DNA of 37,694 nt from a virus, in IMG/VR virus record IMGVR_UViG_3300025087_000204, positions 1 through 37,694 of that record, one strand, 5' to 3'. Each line of letters starts with the position of its first letter. Position 1 is the first letter of the stretch. Below are positions 15,925 to 21,930 of the stretch, piece by piece. The notes below the pieces were generated by a model, which was not told the DNA's origin, ran no database searches, and saw only the letters and a program-made list of their open reading frames with translations. Position numbers and translations under genes: made by a program.

Positions 15925-15994
15925 AGTTAAAGTGACACTTTAAGTTGTAGACATAAGTCCACAGTTGCAATAGTTAAAGTAACACTTTAAGTTT
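15925..15994. promoter_or_regulatory. Two near-identical palindromic operators
   Basis: TTAAAGTGACACTTTAA (15927-15943) has 8-bp arms around one base; TTAAAGTAACACTTTAA (15974-15990) has 7-bp arms. Each lies in a shared 22-base context and their centres are 47 bp apart. They sit upstream of the PC4-like gene, where GATAAT-like AT-rich sequence could be a -10. A dimeric repressor that loops or binds cooperatively is suggested. Confidence 0.6.
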
Positions 15995-16145
15995 TTGTTT
16001 TCATGTGTGTGAAAGCGCAAGCAAGAAGAAAAAAGGCATTATATAGAGTTTTCAAATTTGTTTTGCTTTTCTCAATAAAATGTTCGATGACATCTGTGCG
16101 CCACAATTCGGGAATGAATTGATTTTCAGTTGAGACGGACATCAT
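15987..16145 (-). CDS. Small protein ahead of the twin operators, 52 aa
   Basis: The ATG at 16145 overlaps the stop of the 28-aa gene, and the TAA lies inside the right-hand palindrome. The N-terminal part is polar (VSTENQFIPELWRTDVIEHF). The C-terminal part has a moderately hydrophobic run (YNAFFLLACAFTHM) that may be a membrane segment. Unknown function. Confidence 0.5.
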   Translation of the reverse strand: MMSVSTENQFIPELWRTDVIEHFIEKSKTNLKTLYNAFFLLACAFTHMKTKT

Positions 16146-16228
16146 GGGAGTATGAGATCCATGAGGAAGTTGAGTAGGGCAAGAGAAAAAACGGCGATGA
16201 TGATTCCAAGAGCGATTGAGATGATCAT
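16142..16228 (-). CDS. Single-pass membrane peptide, 28 aa
   Basis: Nearly the whole peptide is hydrophobic (MIISIALGIIIAVFSLALLN) with a short acidic end. It is coupled to both neighbours by ATGA overlaps (16225-16228 and 16142-16145). It could be a small inhibitor or host-takeover peptide. No homologue is recognised. Confidence 0.5.
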   Translation of the reverse strand: MIISIALGIIIAVFSLALLNFLMDLILP

Positions 16229-16494
16229 GGGTTCAGGCCGTTGTTGTTGTGATTGTTTGCAGTTGAAGGGCCGGGAACGGTTGTAGACAGTTCCAATCGT
16301 TGGATTATAGTTTTGACGGTATCAAGGTTGGCAATGACAAGTTTGGCTTTAGAGACGGAGACGTATTTTGGGGGGACGGGTTGGCCGGCGCGGTCACCGG
16401 TTTTATAGGTGGCGCCATTGGAAAAGCAAATCATGGGAAAAGACTGGCCGTTTTTTGAGTTAGGCGGCGTGTAGTCTTCAAGGGTTATGTTCAT
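16225..16494 (-). CDS. Unknown small protein, 89 aa
   Basis: The ATG at 16494 overlaps the stop of the upstream 49-aa gene. It contains PMICFSNGATYKTGDRAG and KAKLVIANLDTVKTIIQRL, then an Asn-rich C-terminus. It could be a small beta/alpha protein that binds nucleic acid, but no motif proves this. It belongs to the short leftward operon that begins in the divergent control region. Confidence 0.6.
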   Translation of the reverse strand: MNITLEDYTPPNSKNGQSFPMICFSNGATYKTGDRAGQPVPPKYVSVSKAKLVIANLDTVKTIIQRLELSTTVPGPSTANNHNNNGLNP

Positions 16495-16640
16495 GGTTTT
16501 AGTTTGGCTGCCTTTTTTAGTTTTTGGTAGTTGGCGCGGTAAGAGCTGGGGGAGAGGATCCTAGTCCCGTTGTTGTAGATATACGATCTGGCGTATCCTT
16601 GAGCCTGGGCGCGGAAAGATTTGGCGCGTGAGCCTCTCAT
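16491..16640 (-). CDS. First leftward gene, basic protein, 49 aa
   Basis: The ATG at 16640 lies about ten bases downstream of the -10 of the leftward promoter, so the leader is very short and has no SD. The protein is strongly basic and rich in Tyr, Arg, Ala and Ser (RGSRAKSFRAQAQGYARSY). The stop overlaps the next start. It is probably nucleic-acid binding and is a candidate regulator of the divergent promoters, by position only. Confidence 0.55.
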   Translation of the reverse strand: MRGSRAKSFRAQAQGYARSYIYNNGTRILSPSSYRANYQKLKKAAKLKP

Positions 16641-16649
16641 GTTGAGGTA

Positions 16650-16678
16650 GTTATACACGGATTTTTATACAGTTACAA
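16650..16678 (-). promoter_or_regulatory. Leftward sigma70-type promoter
   Basis: Minus strand: -35 TTGTAA (16678-16673), 17-base spacer, -10 TATAAC (16655-16650). It drives the 49-aa gene and perhaps the whole leftward late operon. It is back-to-back with the rightward promoter, separated by only four bases between the -35 boxes, so one bound regulator could control both. Confidence 0.6.
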
Positions 16679-16682
16679 GGCA

Positions 16683-16711
16683 TTGACAAAACTTGTCATA
16701 TCTGCTATATA
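16683..16711 (+). promoter_or_regulatory. Rightward promoter 1 with embedded operator
   Basis: -35 TTGACA (16683-16688), 17-base spacer, -10 TATATA (16706-16711) with TGC before it. The palindrome TGACAA-AAC-TTGTCA (16684-16698) covers the -35 and part of the spacer. SD GAAGGAGAG precedes the 58-aa gene at 16745. Confidence 0.8.
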
Positions 16712-16744
16712 TAAGGAAGGAAGGTAGGCCGAAGGAGAGATTAA

Positions 16745-16921
16745 ATGGAATGTGAGCGATGCAAGAGGCGGGACAAAGCCATGAAGCAATGGCGGACGGA
16801 TCATAGTGATTATGAATTAAAGCCGGCGCGGAAAGTTTATAAAGCGTGGTGGGCGCGGCAGTCCAGGGCCAAAAAGAAGGCGGCGAGGCTAACCGCATGG
16901 GTAAAAAATAGTTTAAAATAA
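16745..16921 (+). CDS. Small basic CxxC protein, 58 aa
   Basis: The ATG at 16745 has SD AAGGAGAG. CERCKRRDK near the N-terminus is a single CxxC pair. The rest is very basic and Trp-containing (VYKAWWARQSRAKKKAARL). It is the first gene of the rightward operon and its stop overlaps the second promoter's upstream edge. A DNA- or RNA-binding early protein is likely; no known family. Confidence 0.65.
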   Translation: MECERCKRRDKAMKQWRTDHSDYELKPARKVYKAWWARQSRAKKKAARLTAWVKNSLK

Positions 16922-16924
16922 GTG

Positions 16925-16953
16925 TTGACAAGTAGACAAATCTTGTCTATAAT
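16925..16953 (+). promoter_or_regulatory. Rightward promoter 2, full consensus, with embedded operator
   Basis: -35 TTGACA (16925-16930), 17-base spacer, -10 TATAAT (16948-16953): a perfect sigma70 consensus. The palindrome AGACAA-ATC-TTGTCT (16934-16948) fills the spacer up to the -10 and matches the operator of promoter 1 (GACAANNNTTGTC). It should be a very strong, repressible early promoter. Confidence 0.85.
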
Positions 16954-16992
16954 ATAAGTGAAGGGTAAGGACAAAAAAAGAGGTGAACAAAC

Positions 16993-17313
16993 ATGAGAAC
17001 TGGAGATAGTCTGCGTGAGTATTTTTTGAAATCACAAACGCTGAGCCCGGCTGTTCTGACTGAATCCGAAATTTCAGGTGTGGATTTTGACCAGTTCGTA
17101 TTGGCTCAAACCAACGCGACAAATTTCGCCGGGGATATTCGCATCGGCCTGGCGAGCGAGGTGGAAAAAAATTACAAAGGCGCACGCGTCGCCGGAGTGA
17201 CACACGAATACGTCGTATCCCCCAGCCGGTATTTCCGGCCATCCAAAACGGCATTGAGAGGAATGATCGAATGGATGAAATCTACCCAATTGGGAAAACA
17301 GGAGGTCAAATGA
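16993..17313 (+). CDS. Early protein, 106 aa, unknown
   Basis: It is the first gene after the consensus promoter, with SD AAAGAGGTG before the ATG. Helical N-terminus (SLREYFLKSQ), then a mixed segment with EISGVDFDQFVLAQTNA and a C-terminal part with YVVSPSRYFRPSKTALRG. No signal, membrane segment or Cys. Strong early expression suggests host takeover. Not recognised. Confidence 0.7.
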   Translation: MRTGDSLREYFLKSQTLSPAVLTESEISGVDFDQFVLAQTNATNFAGDIRIGLASEVEKNYKGARVAGVTHEYVVSPSRYFRPSKTALRGMIEWMKSTQLGKQEVK

Positions 17314-17314
17314 G

Positions 17315-17521
17315 ATGAAAACACAATTGATAGACAAAGAGATTGAAAGGACATACTACAAGCTGGCTCAAGGGCAAGTCATAAACATCATGGACATCCC
17401 GAAAGTTTTTGCGCTTGCTAGAAAATCAATCGTCGAAGGAACCGGCAACATCGAATCTTCTGTAAGGGCGGCTATCCTCATGTATTGCGAGGATGCGAAT
17501 AAAATAAATGGGGTGAAATAA
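17315..17521 (+). CDS. Early protein, 68 aa, unknown
   Basis: It begins one base after the previous stop, with SD GGAGGTCAAATGAG. It is helical (IDKEIERTYYKLAQGQVINI, then FALARKSIVEGTGNIESSV) with one Cys. No motif recognised; part of the six-gene early operon. Confidence 0.65.
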   Translation: MKTQLIDKEIERTYYKLAQGQVINIMDIPKVFALARKSIVEGTGNIESSVRAAILMYCEDANKINGVK

Positions 17522-17522
17522 C

Positions 17523-17843
17523 ATGGAAACGAAAAAGAAGGTGACGCATGCGCCAACGCCGGGGCCGTGGAGATATGAAGAGGTAACAAAAACAATCCGA
17601 AGCGTTCCTTCTAATTACTGGCTGGCCACTATGGATTCATGGGATGGGGCTATTAACAATGAAGCCAATGCCCGGCTCATCGCCGCCGCCCCGGAGCTTT
17701 TGGAGGCAGCAAAACGGATGCTGGAAATCTTTAAGGAGTTCCCGGCTACTCCTGAAATCCAAAAGCATTTCTCCAATGCTTTCCGTGGCAATATTGAGGA
17801 CGCCATGGAAAACGCCATTGCCAAAGCCGAAGGGAGGGAATGA
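17523..17843 (+). CDS. Early phage protein of the NARLIAAAPELLEA type, 106 aa
   Basis: The pattern TPGPWRYEEV at the start and NEANARLIAAAPELLEAAK in the middle is a widespread small-protein signature of phages and prophages, found in early or accessory regions. The C-terminal third is helical (GNIEDAMENAIAKAEG). Function of the family is not known to me. It follows the 68-aa gene with one base between and ends in a TGATG overlap. Confidence 0.7.
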   Translation: METKKKVTHAPTPGPWRYEEVTKTIRSVPSNYWLATMDSWDGAINNEANARLIAAAPELLEAAKRMLEIFKEFPATPEIQKHFSNAFRGNIEDAMENAIAKAEGRE

Positions 17844-18025
17844 TGGCGCTTGAAAAAATAGTCTATTGGCAAGCCAGATGCGATGGATGCGATGAGCCTT
17901 TCCCATTCGGGACCACCGATGATCCGCTTCACTCAGAAAAAAAAGAATTGTTGGAACGGCTTAAAAAAGGTAAGTACAAAATCGGCAAAAAAATATTGTG
18001 TCAATCTTGCCAAAAGGAGCGATAA
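17843..18025 (+). CDS. Early zinc-ribbon protein, 60 aa
   Basis: CDGCDEPF and CQSCQKE are two CxxC pairs about 40 residues apart, a likely zinc ribbon; the segment between is Lys/Glu-rich. I prefer the ATG at 17843 over 17840, since SD GGAGG is then five bases away and the start overlaps the previous stop. It may bind nucleic acid or a host protein. Confidence 0.65.
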   Translation: MALEKIVYWQARCDGCDEPFPFGTTDDPLHSEKKELLERLKKGKYKIGKKILCQSCQKER

Positions 18026-18026
18026 T

Positions 18027-18197
18027 ATGAACGACCAAATAGACGCATTGCAAGCCGCCCGGATGGCGGCCTCGATAGTCCGGGAGTTTCACGGCTTGGA
18101 CGTTGACGGGTACTCTAGCGGGGATCTGTCCGCGCTGATTAATTGCCTGTTCGCTATCCGGCGGGGTAAGGTGGCGGAAAAGTATGGAATGAAGTAA
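18027..18197 (+). CDS. Last early gene, 56 aa, unknown
   Basis: The ATG at 18027 has SD AAAGGAGCG. It is helical (DALQAARMAASIVREFHGL) with a second hydrophobic-polar helix (LSALINCLFAIRRGKVAEK). No Cys pair or membrane anchor. The early terminator begins 16 bases after its stop. Confidence 0.6.
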   Translation: MNDQIDALQAARMAASIVREFHGLDVDGYSSGDLSALINCLFAIRRGKVAEKYGMK

Positions 18198-18212
18198 CCG
18201 GACGTAAGAGAG

Positions 18213-18258
18213 AATCCCCGCCGGCAAGAGATGACGAGAGCCGGCGGGGATTTTTTTT
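18213..18258 (+). terminator. Strong terminator of the early operon
   Basis: AATCCCCGCCGGC (18213-18225) pairs with GCCGGCGGGGATT (18240-18252), a 13-bp GC-rich stem, followed by T8 (18251-18258). It stands between convergent operons; on the minus strand only a weak TCTCTCTT follows, so it may act poorly for the opposite direction too. Confidence 0.9.
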
Positions 18259-18260
18259 GT

Positions 18261-18674
18261 TTAATCGGCGGTTTCGATTGTGATTTCTGTCATGGGTTGC
18301 GCGCCTAGCGGACAATAAAACTTTGAGGCTCGGATATCGTATATCTGGCCGTCGTCATGCCATGCGATGCCATTTAGCCCATCGAGGATTGCTTTCAGTA
18401 GGTTATCGAGGTCCGGGCGTTTAGCGCATGGGATAAATCCGGGATCTGATTTCTTTTTGCACAGATATTTCGGGCGGTCAAGGGAAAAAGTGATGGTCAG
18501 CTTCACCGGCTTGTCGGTTATGGTGATCCCCGCCTGCCTGGCAAATAGGGCGACTTTCGCCTTAAAATCTTTTGAATCCTGCGGGTCATAGGTCTTTACA
18601 AAGTTACCGACCCGGGCGAACCGGGGCCGCTTTTGGGGTTTGGGGTTGCCTGGGATCGTGAATGTGAATTTCAT
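18261..18674 (-). CDS. rusA: RusA-family Holliday junction resolvase, 137 aa
   Basis: The N-terminal beta strand FTFTIPGNPKPQKRPRFARV is the RusA hallmark (GxPxxKxRPR). The central region PCAKRPDLDNLLKAILDGLN carries the paired catalytic Asp residues (DLDNLLKAILD), and WHDDGQI provides the third acidic cluster. It cuts four-way junctions, probably resolving replication or recombination intermediates before packaging. It is the last gene of the leftward replication operon. The start overlaps the stop of the small Cys protein upstream. Confidence 0.85.
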   Translation of the reverse strand: MKFTFTIPGNPKPQKRPRFARVGNFVKTYDPQDSKDFKAKVALFARQAGITITDKPVKLTITFSLDRPKYLCKKKSDPGFIPCAKRPDLDNLLKAILDGLNGIAWHDDGQIYDIRASKFYCPLGAQPMTEITIETAD

Positions 18675-18859
18675 TTATACTCCGCGTCTCTGAATTTTTT
18701 CATTCTTTCCTTTAATTTTTTCCTGGCCGCCTCAAGATCGCGAGATTGTATCTCTCGGTGACATTCCAGGTGAGCATATCCGTGTTGACCAGGGGTGAAA
18801 CTTTCCGTGCCGTTGAATTTCTTATCGCATACGACGCATACTATGTCCTCTTTTTTCAT
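18671..18859 (-). CDS. Zinc-finger-like small protein, 62 aa
   Basis: CVVCDKKF (CxxC) near residue 8 and HLECHREIQ (HxxCH) near residue 30 form a likely zinc site. The C-terminal half is a basic helix (DLEAARKKLKERMKKF). It overlaps the start of rusA by four bases, so the two are probably translated together. Possibly a DNA-binding partner. Unknown function. Confidence 0.65.
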   Translation of the reverse strand: MKKEDIVCVVCDKKFNGTESFTPGQHGYAHLECHREIQSRDLEAARKKLKERMKKFRDAEYK

Positions 18860-18987
18860 TTTATCCTTTCCCCTCTCCTGGGATCGTCCTCAACCCATGT
18901 TCCAACGAGTTTAAAATGCTCAAATAGTTTCTCCTTAGCCTCATAATAGTATTCCTGGACGTCTCCTAAAAACCCGCACTTGCATTT
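18856..18987 (-). pseudogene. ORF without a usable start codon
   Basis: A frame ending at TGA 18858-18856, in ATGA overlap with the next gene, encodes a plausible Cys-containing N-end (KCKCGFLGDVQEYYYEA) and an acidic helix. Between the upstream in-frame TAA and this stop there is no ATG, GTG or TTG. It may be a gene with a rare start, or one that lost its start. Confidence 0.3.
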
Positions 18988-18991
18988 TGCC

Positions 18992-19255
18992 TTAGCGGAT
19001 TGATTTTATGGCTTCGTTGATCTTTTGGTTGACAGTATCCTTGCAATTATCCCATCCTTCTCTTAAGTCTATTTCGTCATCAGACCCCTCATCATCGGGT
19101 TCGTAAAAATTCTCTTTCGGCCTCACGCTTTCGAGGGCGGCAATGACGTTGCGCGTGATCTCGAAGTCGATGAAATTCTCTAAAATTTCAGGTTCTTGCC
19201 GAGCATAGACATCTACCATAATTGAAAATAGCGCATCCTCGTTAAACCTTCTCAT
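18992..19255 (-). CDS. Acidic helical protein, 87 aa
   Basis: It is acidic in the middle (EPDDEGSDDEIDLREG) with helices on both sides. No Cys pair or membrane segment. The start overlaps the upstream coiled-coil gene by 14 bases. A DNA-mimic-like acidity is notable but not diagnostic. Unknown function. Confidence 0.6.
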   Translation of the reverse strand: MRRFNEDALFSIMVDVYARQEPEILENFIDFEITRNVIAALESVRPKENFYEPDDEGSDDEIDLREGWDNCKDTVNQKINEAIKSIR

Positions 19256-19643
19256 CTGACACCTCCTCGGATTTAGATTTTACAATCGCCCTTTGTGCAA
19301 TGTCTCCAACCGTTGCCGTGATTTGTTGCAGTGCCTCAAATGGCGGCATTGCGAATACTCCATTGACATACATATCAATACTCTCCAAAGAACTTACCAA
19401 CCTCTCGCACCTGAGATTGAGAAGCGCATTGTCAGCGCAAATTTCATCATCAATATCTTTCAGCTTGTATAATTCCATGTCCTTATCGGCCAACTTTTGC
19501 TTGAGCTCATCCCTGTCTTTCTCAGCGGAGGCGAGGGCGGCTTGTAACTTATCGAAATCTTCCTTGAGCATTTGAACAGCTCTTCCATCGAATGAAGTTA
19601 CGCAGACTTTAGGCTCGATCTTTGAAAAATATATCTCGCTCAT
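19242..19643 (-). CDS. Coiled-coil protein, 133 aa
   Basis: Residues about 25-65 form a heptad-like helix (DKLQAALASAEKDRDELKQK, then ADKDMELYKLKDID), with a second helical part at residues 75-130. The N-terminal 20 residues are beta-like. No signal. The start overlaps the previous stop by four bases. Possibly an oligomeric accessory or regulatory protein. Confidence 0.65.
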   Translation of the reverse strand: MSEIYFSKIEPKVCVTSFDGRAVQMLKEDFDKLQAALASAEKDRDELKQKLADKDMELYKLKDIDDEICADNALLNLRCERLVSSLESIDMYVNGVFAMPPFEALQQITATVGDIAQRAIVKSKSEEVSDEKV

Positions 19644-19888
19644 TTCCCTGACCTCGCTTTTCTGATTTGTTCGAGAGCTTCGTCAATCTTCTGAATTTTC
19701 CTGGCCTCAACTCCGTGCCGATCATAGGTCTGCATGGCATACGATGAAATAGAATCTTTTGCCGTAAGCAGACATTCCTCCGCCGCATCGAGGGCCGCAT
19801 CCCGCTCGGCGAGTTGCTTTGGAACCTCACAAAAGGCATAGCAACAAGAAATTCTTTTACAGTGTGGGCACGGCTCGACTTTACTCAT
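19640..19888 (-). CDS. Cys-rich N-terminus plus helix, 82 aa
   Basis: Start chosen at the ATG at 19888: it overlaps the upstream stop (TGATG) and has SD GGAGG five bases away. CPHCKRISCCYAFC gives four or five closely spaced Cys, likely a zinc knuckle. The remainder is a long helix (RDAALDAAEECLLTAKDS). Common in style for small phage early/middle proteins; unknown function. Confidence 0.65.
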   Translation of the reverse strand: MSKVEPCPHCKRISCCYAFCEVPKQLAERDAALDAAEECLLTAKDSISSYAMQTYDRHGVEARKIQKIDEALEQIRKARSGK

Positions 19889-20031
19889 CACTTCCTCCTC
19901 TTTGGCGAGACGGCGGGGCGGATCTCATAATCACAGCGGCAACAACACCATTGCAATTTTCGGTCTTTCGGCTTATAGATAGCCAGATGCAAGCAATGCT
20001 CCGCGCACCGTCGTGGTTTCGGGGTCTTCAT
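19888..20031 (-). CDS. Small basic Cys-rich protein, 47 aa
   Basis: ATG at 20031; the TGA overlaps the next start. It contains CAEHCLHL and CCCRCDYE, so one CxxxC-H and one CxxC group, in a strongly basic chain. It fits a minimal zinc-binding fold. The start overlaps the upstream zinc-ribbon gene (ATGA). Too short for automated calls. Confidence 0.6.
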   Translation of the reverse strand: MKTPKPRRCAEHCLHLAIYKPKDRKLQWCCCRCDYEIRPAVSPKRRK

Positions 20032-20198
20032 TTTTGACACCTTGGACATTTTCCCAATACCCAGCCACCCCCTGTCTTTTTACGGGTAGCATATTTTTCA
20101 AGTGTTTCCCATTTTTTAAACCATTCCAATTTCTTAGTTCTAAATTTGCGCCTGCATACGTTACATCGCATTCCGTAACTGATTTTATAAACGATCAT
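20028..20198 (-). CDS. Zinc-ribbon protein, 56 aa
   Basis: I place the start at the ATG at 20198 (MIVYKISYGMRCNVCRRKF) rather than 36 bases upstream. CNVC (about residues 12-15) and CPRC near the C-terminus give a four-Cys ribbon. The middle is basic and aromatic (KKLEWFKKWETLEKYATRKK). It overlaps the 54-aa gene upstream by 14 bases and the 47-aa gene downstream by 4. Confidence 0.6.
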   Translation of the reverse strand: MIVYKISYGMRCNVCRRKFRTKKLEWFKKWETLEKYATRKKTGGGWVLGKCPRCQK

Positions 20199-20349
20199 CT
20201 TCCCATCCCATTCTTTGGTAAAAATGCGGCTCACATAATCGCAAGCCCATTGTGGTATTCATATCCAACGTAAGAAAATGCGTTGCCATATCTGTGCAGG
20301 TTTCGATTTCACAGATATGGACAGCCCCGTGAAGCGATATTGGGTTCAC
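20185..20349 (-). CDS. Small Cys/His protein, GTG start, 54 aa
   Basis: The GTG at 20349 is preceded by GAGGTGAGAG. The frame encodes HICEIETCTDMATHF and LCEPHFYQRM, a C-x4-C ... C-x2-H pattern that could hold zinc. It overlaps the next gene by 14 bases. Supported by SD, motif and tight packing, but not recognised. Confidence 0.5.
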   Translation of the reverse strand: MNPISLHGAVHICEIETCTDMATHFLTLDMNTTMGLRLCEPHFYQRMGWEDDRL

Positions 20350-20380
20350 TCTCTCACCTCGTCACCCGGCGTGGGGGATT

Positions 20381-20656
20381 TCATGTTCTCACAATCTCTG
20401 TTTCTGTAAAATATATTCTCGGATGAACATTGATAACGTAAGTCTGGCAAACTAAATTGATAAATGCTTCCAGCCGTGTATTGGTAATTTCAGTATCGTT
20501 TGTTTCCGAAAACGTCCGTTCAATGATTTCAAAAGCCGACCGCATCTTGCCGACATTCTCTCCTAACCAAGAGATTTGGCCTCCACTTAAATGAATCCGC
20601 TCGACATTTGCGCCGAAAAAGAATTGATATTCTATATTTCTAATTGGTTCATCCAT
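20381..20656 (-). CDS. Unknown protein, 91 aa
   Basis: SD GAGGGAGGG precedes the ATG at 20656. It has a beta-type N-terminal part (NIEYQFFFGANVERIHLSGG) and a helical second half (RLEAFINLVCQTYVINV). No known motif. It is one of a run of accessory genes between recombination enzymes. Confidence 0.65.
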   Translation of the reverse strand: MDEPIRNIEYQFFFGANVERIHLSGGQISWLGENVGKMRSAFEIIERTFSETNDTEITNTRLEAFINLVCQTYVINVHPRIYFTETEIVRT

Positions 20657-20671
20657 GTTATTATCCCTCCC

Positions 20672-20812
20672 TCAAAGTGGCCCGGCGGGCGGCAGGATTA
20701 GGCATTTAGGCCGATCAAGGTCGATAGTGCCTACGAGTCCTATCAAAAGGACACCTGCAAGTCGGTGGTAACTTGAGGCATAGAGAGCTTGGATTTTTCT
20801 TATGCCTTGCAT
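20672..20812 (-). CDS. Possible small protein, 46 aa
   Basis: An ATG frame from 20812 encodes HRLAGVLLIGLVGTIDL, a weakly hydrophobic segment, and ends Pro-rich. There is no good SD. A 20-aa frame (20800-20862), coupled to the upstream stop by ATGA, reads into it and could assist initiation. Without either, the 200-base stretch 20657-20858 would be empty. Confidence 0.3.
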   Translation of the reverse strand: MQGIRKIQALYASSYHRLAGVLLIGLVGTIDLDRPKCLILPPAGPL

Positions 20813-20858
20813 TTGATAACAGCTTTGGCTTTCCAAGACCACACCCGCCGGGATTTAG

Positions 20859-21008
20859 TCATAGTTCTTTAAAAATCGCTTTCTGAAATCCACTTCCAGG
20901 CTTAAAACAATCTTTGCAGAGAACTGGATAATCATGTTCCTTTTCAAAGCAAACCCCACACCATCCGCATTGAAATCCTAAATTTATATCATCAGCAATA
21001 TCGCCCAT
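20859..21008 (-). CDS. Zinc-ribbon protein, 49 aa
   Basis: SD GGAGGTGG lies just before the ATG at 21008, which I prefer to an in-frame ATG 15 bases upstream. CGWCGVCF and CKDC give a CxxCxxC...CxxC pattern typical of a rubredoxin-like or ribbon zinc site. The C-terminus is basic (GSGFQKAIFKEL). Confidence 0.65.
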   Translation of the reverse strand: MGDIADDINLGFQCGWCGVCFEKEHDYPVLCKDCFKPGSGFQKAIFKEL

Positions 21009-21022
21009 CCCCACCACCTCCA

Positions 21023-21490
21023 TCATTGATTATGCGGGGCCACTTCTTTACTGTCTCTCAAAACTCTTATTTTTTCTTTCAGAGTCCATATCCGCATCGT
21101 TCCCAATCTCGATATTTCAAACTTTTCCTGTAATGTGAAGGGTTCGGAATTGCTGAATTTCGCCTCTCTAACGAAATCGCAGAAACCGCCACTCACGCCT
21201 ATGATGCCGGCACGATCTGGCACATATTCTGCAAATGCCGTCAAAGACTTGGGCATGGCAAAATACAGAGCCTTAATGCGTGTGTCATTGTGTCCGTGCC
21301 GTTTCCGGCCATCTCTTTTCAAGTCGGCTTTGGTCGTTTTAATTTCAATTTCATAAGCGTATCCGGCCCTGGTGATGACGAGCATATCGCATTCGTGAAT
21401 GTTGGCTCCCCAGCTCACGTTTGGCACGATGATATTTGCCCTGGCGTTAAAATGAACGGCAAGTGCAAGCTCAATATCCAACGCCTTCAT
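21023..21490 (-). CDS. MmcB-like PD-(D/E)XK-fold protein, 155 aa
   Basis: The start at 21490 is set by SD GGAGGGG. ALDIELALAVHF, then the strand-rich core HECDMLVITRAGYAYEIEIK and KTTKADLKRD has D...EIEIKT, the PD-(D/E)XK order of acidic-x-Lys; FAMPKSL follows. This resembles the MmcB family of small nuclease-fold proteins linked to DNA repair. It lies near a larger Cas4-like nuclease and rusA. Catalysis is not proven. Confidence 0.6.
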   Translation of the reverse strand: MKALDIELALAVHFNARANIIVPNVSWGANIHECDMLVITRAGYAYEIEIKTTKADLKRDGRKRHGHNDTRIKALYFAMPKSLTAFAEYVPDRAGIIGVSGGFCDFVREAKFSNSEPFTLQEKFEISRLGTMRIWTLKEKIRVLRDSKEVAPHNQ

Positions 21491-21755
21491 TCTCACACCC
21501 CTCCTCATGCCGGCGCGCGGTTATTACTTTGAAGTCTGTCATCTTGATTGAATCTCCACATTGGACAGATGTTTCGTCTACATTTAATTCGGGATATGCC
21601 CTTCCGAGAAATAATAAGCGGTTACAGTCGCAGCCATAGTTCCCCTCAGTAAACATAAATTCTGCTGATTCCTCTGAATAATTTTCTCCAAAATCATATT
21701 CGTATGGATAGGCTTTCCCGTTGAAGTGAAAAACCATTGAAGCTATTGTTTTCAT
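21471..21755 (-). CDS. Unknown protein, 94 aa
   Basis: Start at the ATG at 21755. It is beta-like with aromatic and acidic residues (HFNGKAYPYEYDFGENYSEE), then CDCNRLLFLGRAYPELNV and a VQCGDSIKM segment. No membrane part. It overlaps the MmcB-like gene by 20 bases. Not recognised. Confidence 0.6.
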   Translation of the reverse strand: MKTIASMVFHFNGKAYPYEYDFGENYSEESAEFMFTEGNYGCDCNRLLFLGRAYPELNVDETSVQCGDSIKMTDFKVITARRHEEGCENEGVGY

Positions 21756-21762
21756 CACTCGC

Positions 21763-21915
21763 TCACGCGCCGGGGTTAAACTCTACCTCAACCTTCTTTA
21801 TTTCTTTCTTTGTAAGCTCTCCGCAACGTGACCTCAACTCTCTTATTGACCAATAAACAGTCAATAATCGTTTATTTGTGTGGTAAACGTCCACGATATA
21901 TCCTGTCTTTTTCAT
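21763..21915 (-). CDS. Small basic protein, 50 aa
   Basis: ATG at 21915 with AAGGAG about 11 bases upstream. Strand-like N-terminus (GYIVDVYHTNKRLLTVYW) and helical basic C-terminus (LTKKEIKKVEVEFNPGA). Fits the gap between the PD-(D/E)XK nuclease and the 94-aa gene exactly. Unknown function. Confidence 0.55.
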   Translation of the reverse strand: MKKTGYIVDVYHTNKRLLTVYWSIRELRSRCGELTKKEIKKVEVEFNPGA

Positions 21916-21930
21916 AAGCAATTTCACTCC

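Noticed and set aside
21843-21867. Inverted repeat TTATTGAC-N9-GTCAATAA
   Set aside because: It lies inside a small coding gene with no promoter next to it; probably chance, although a regulatory site is possible.
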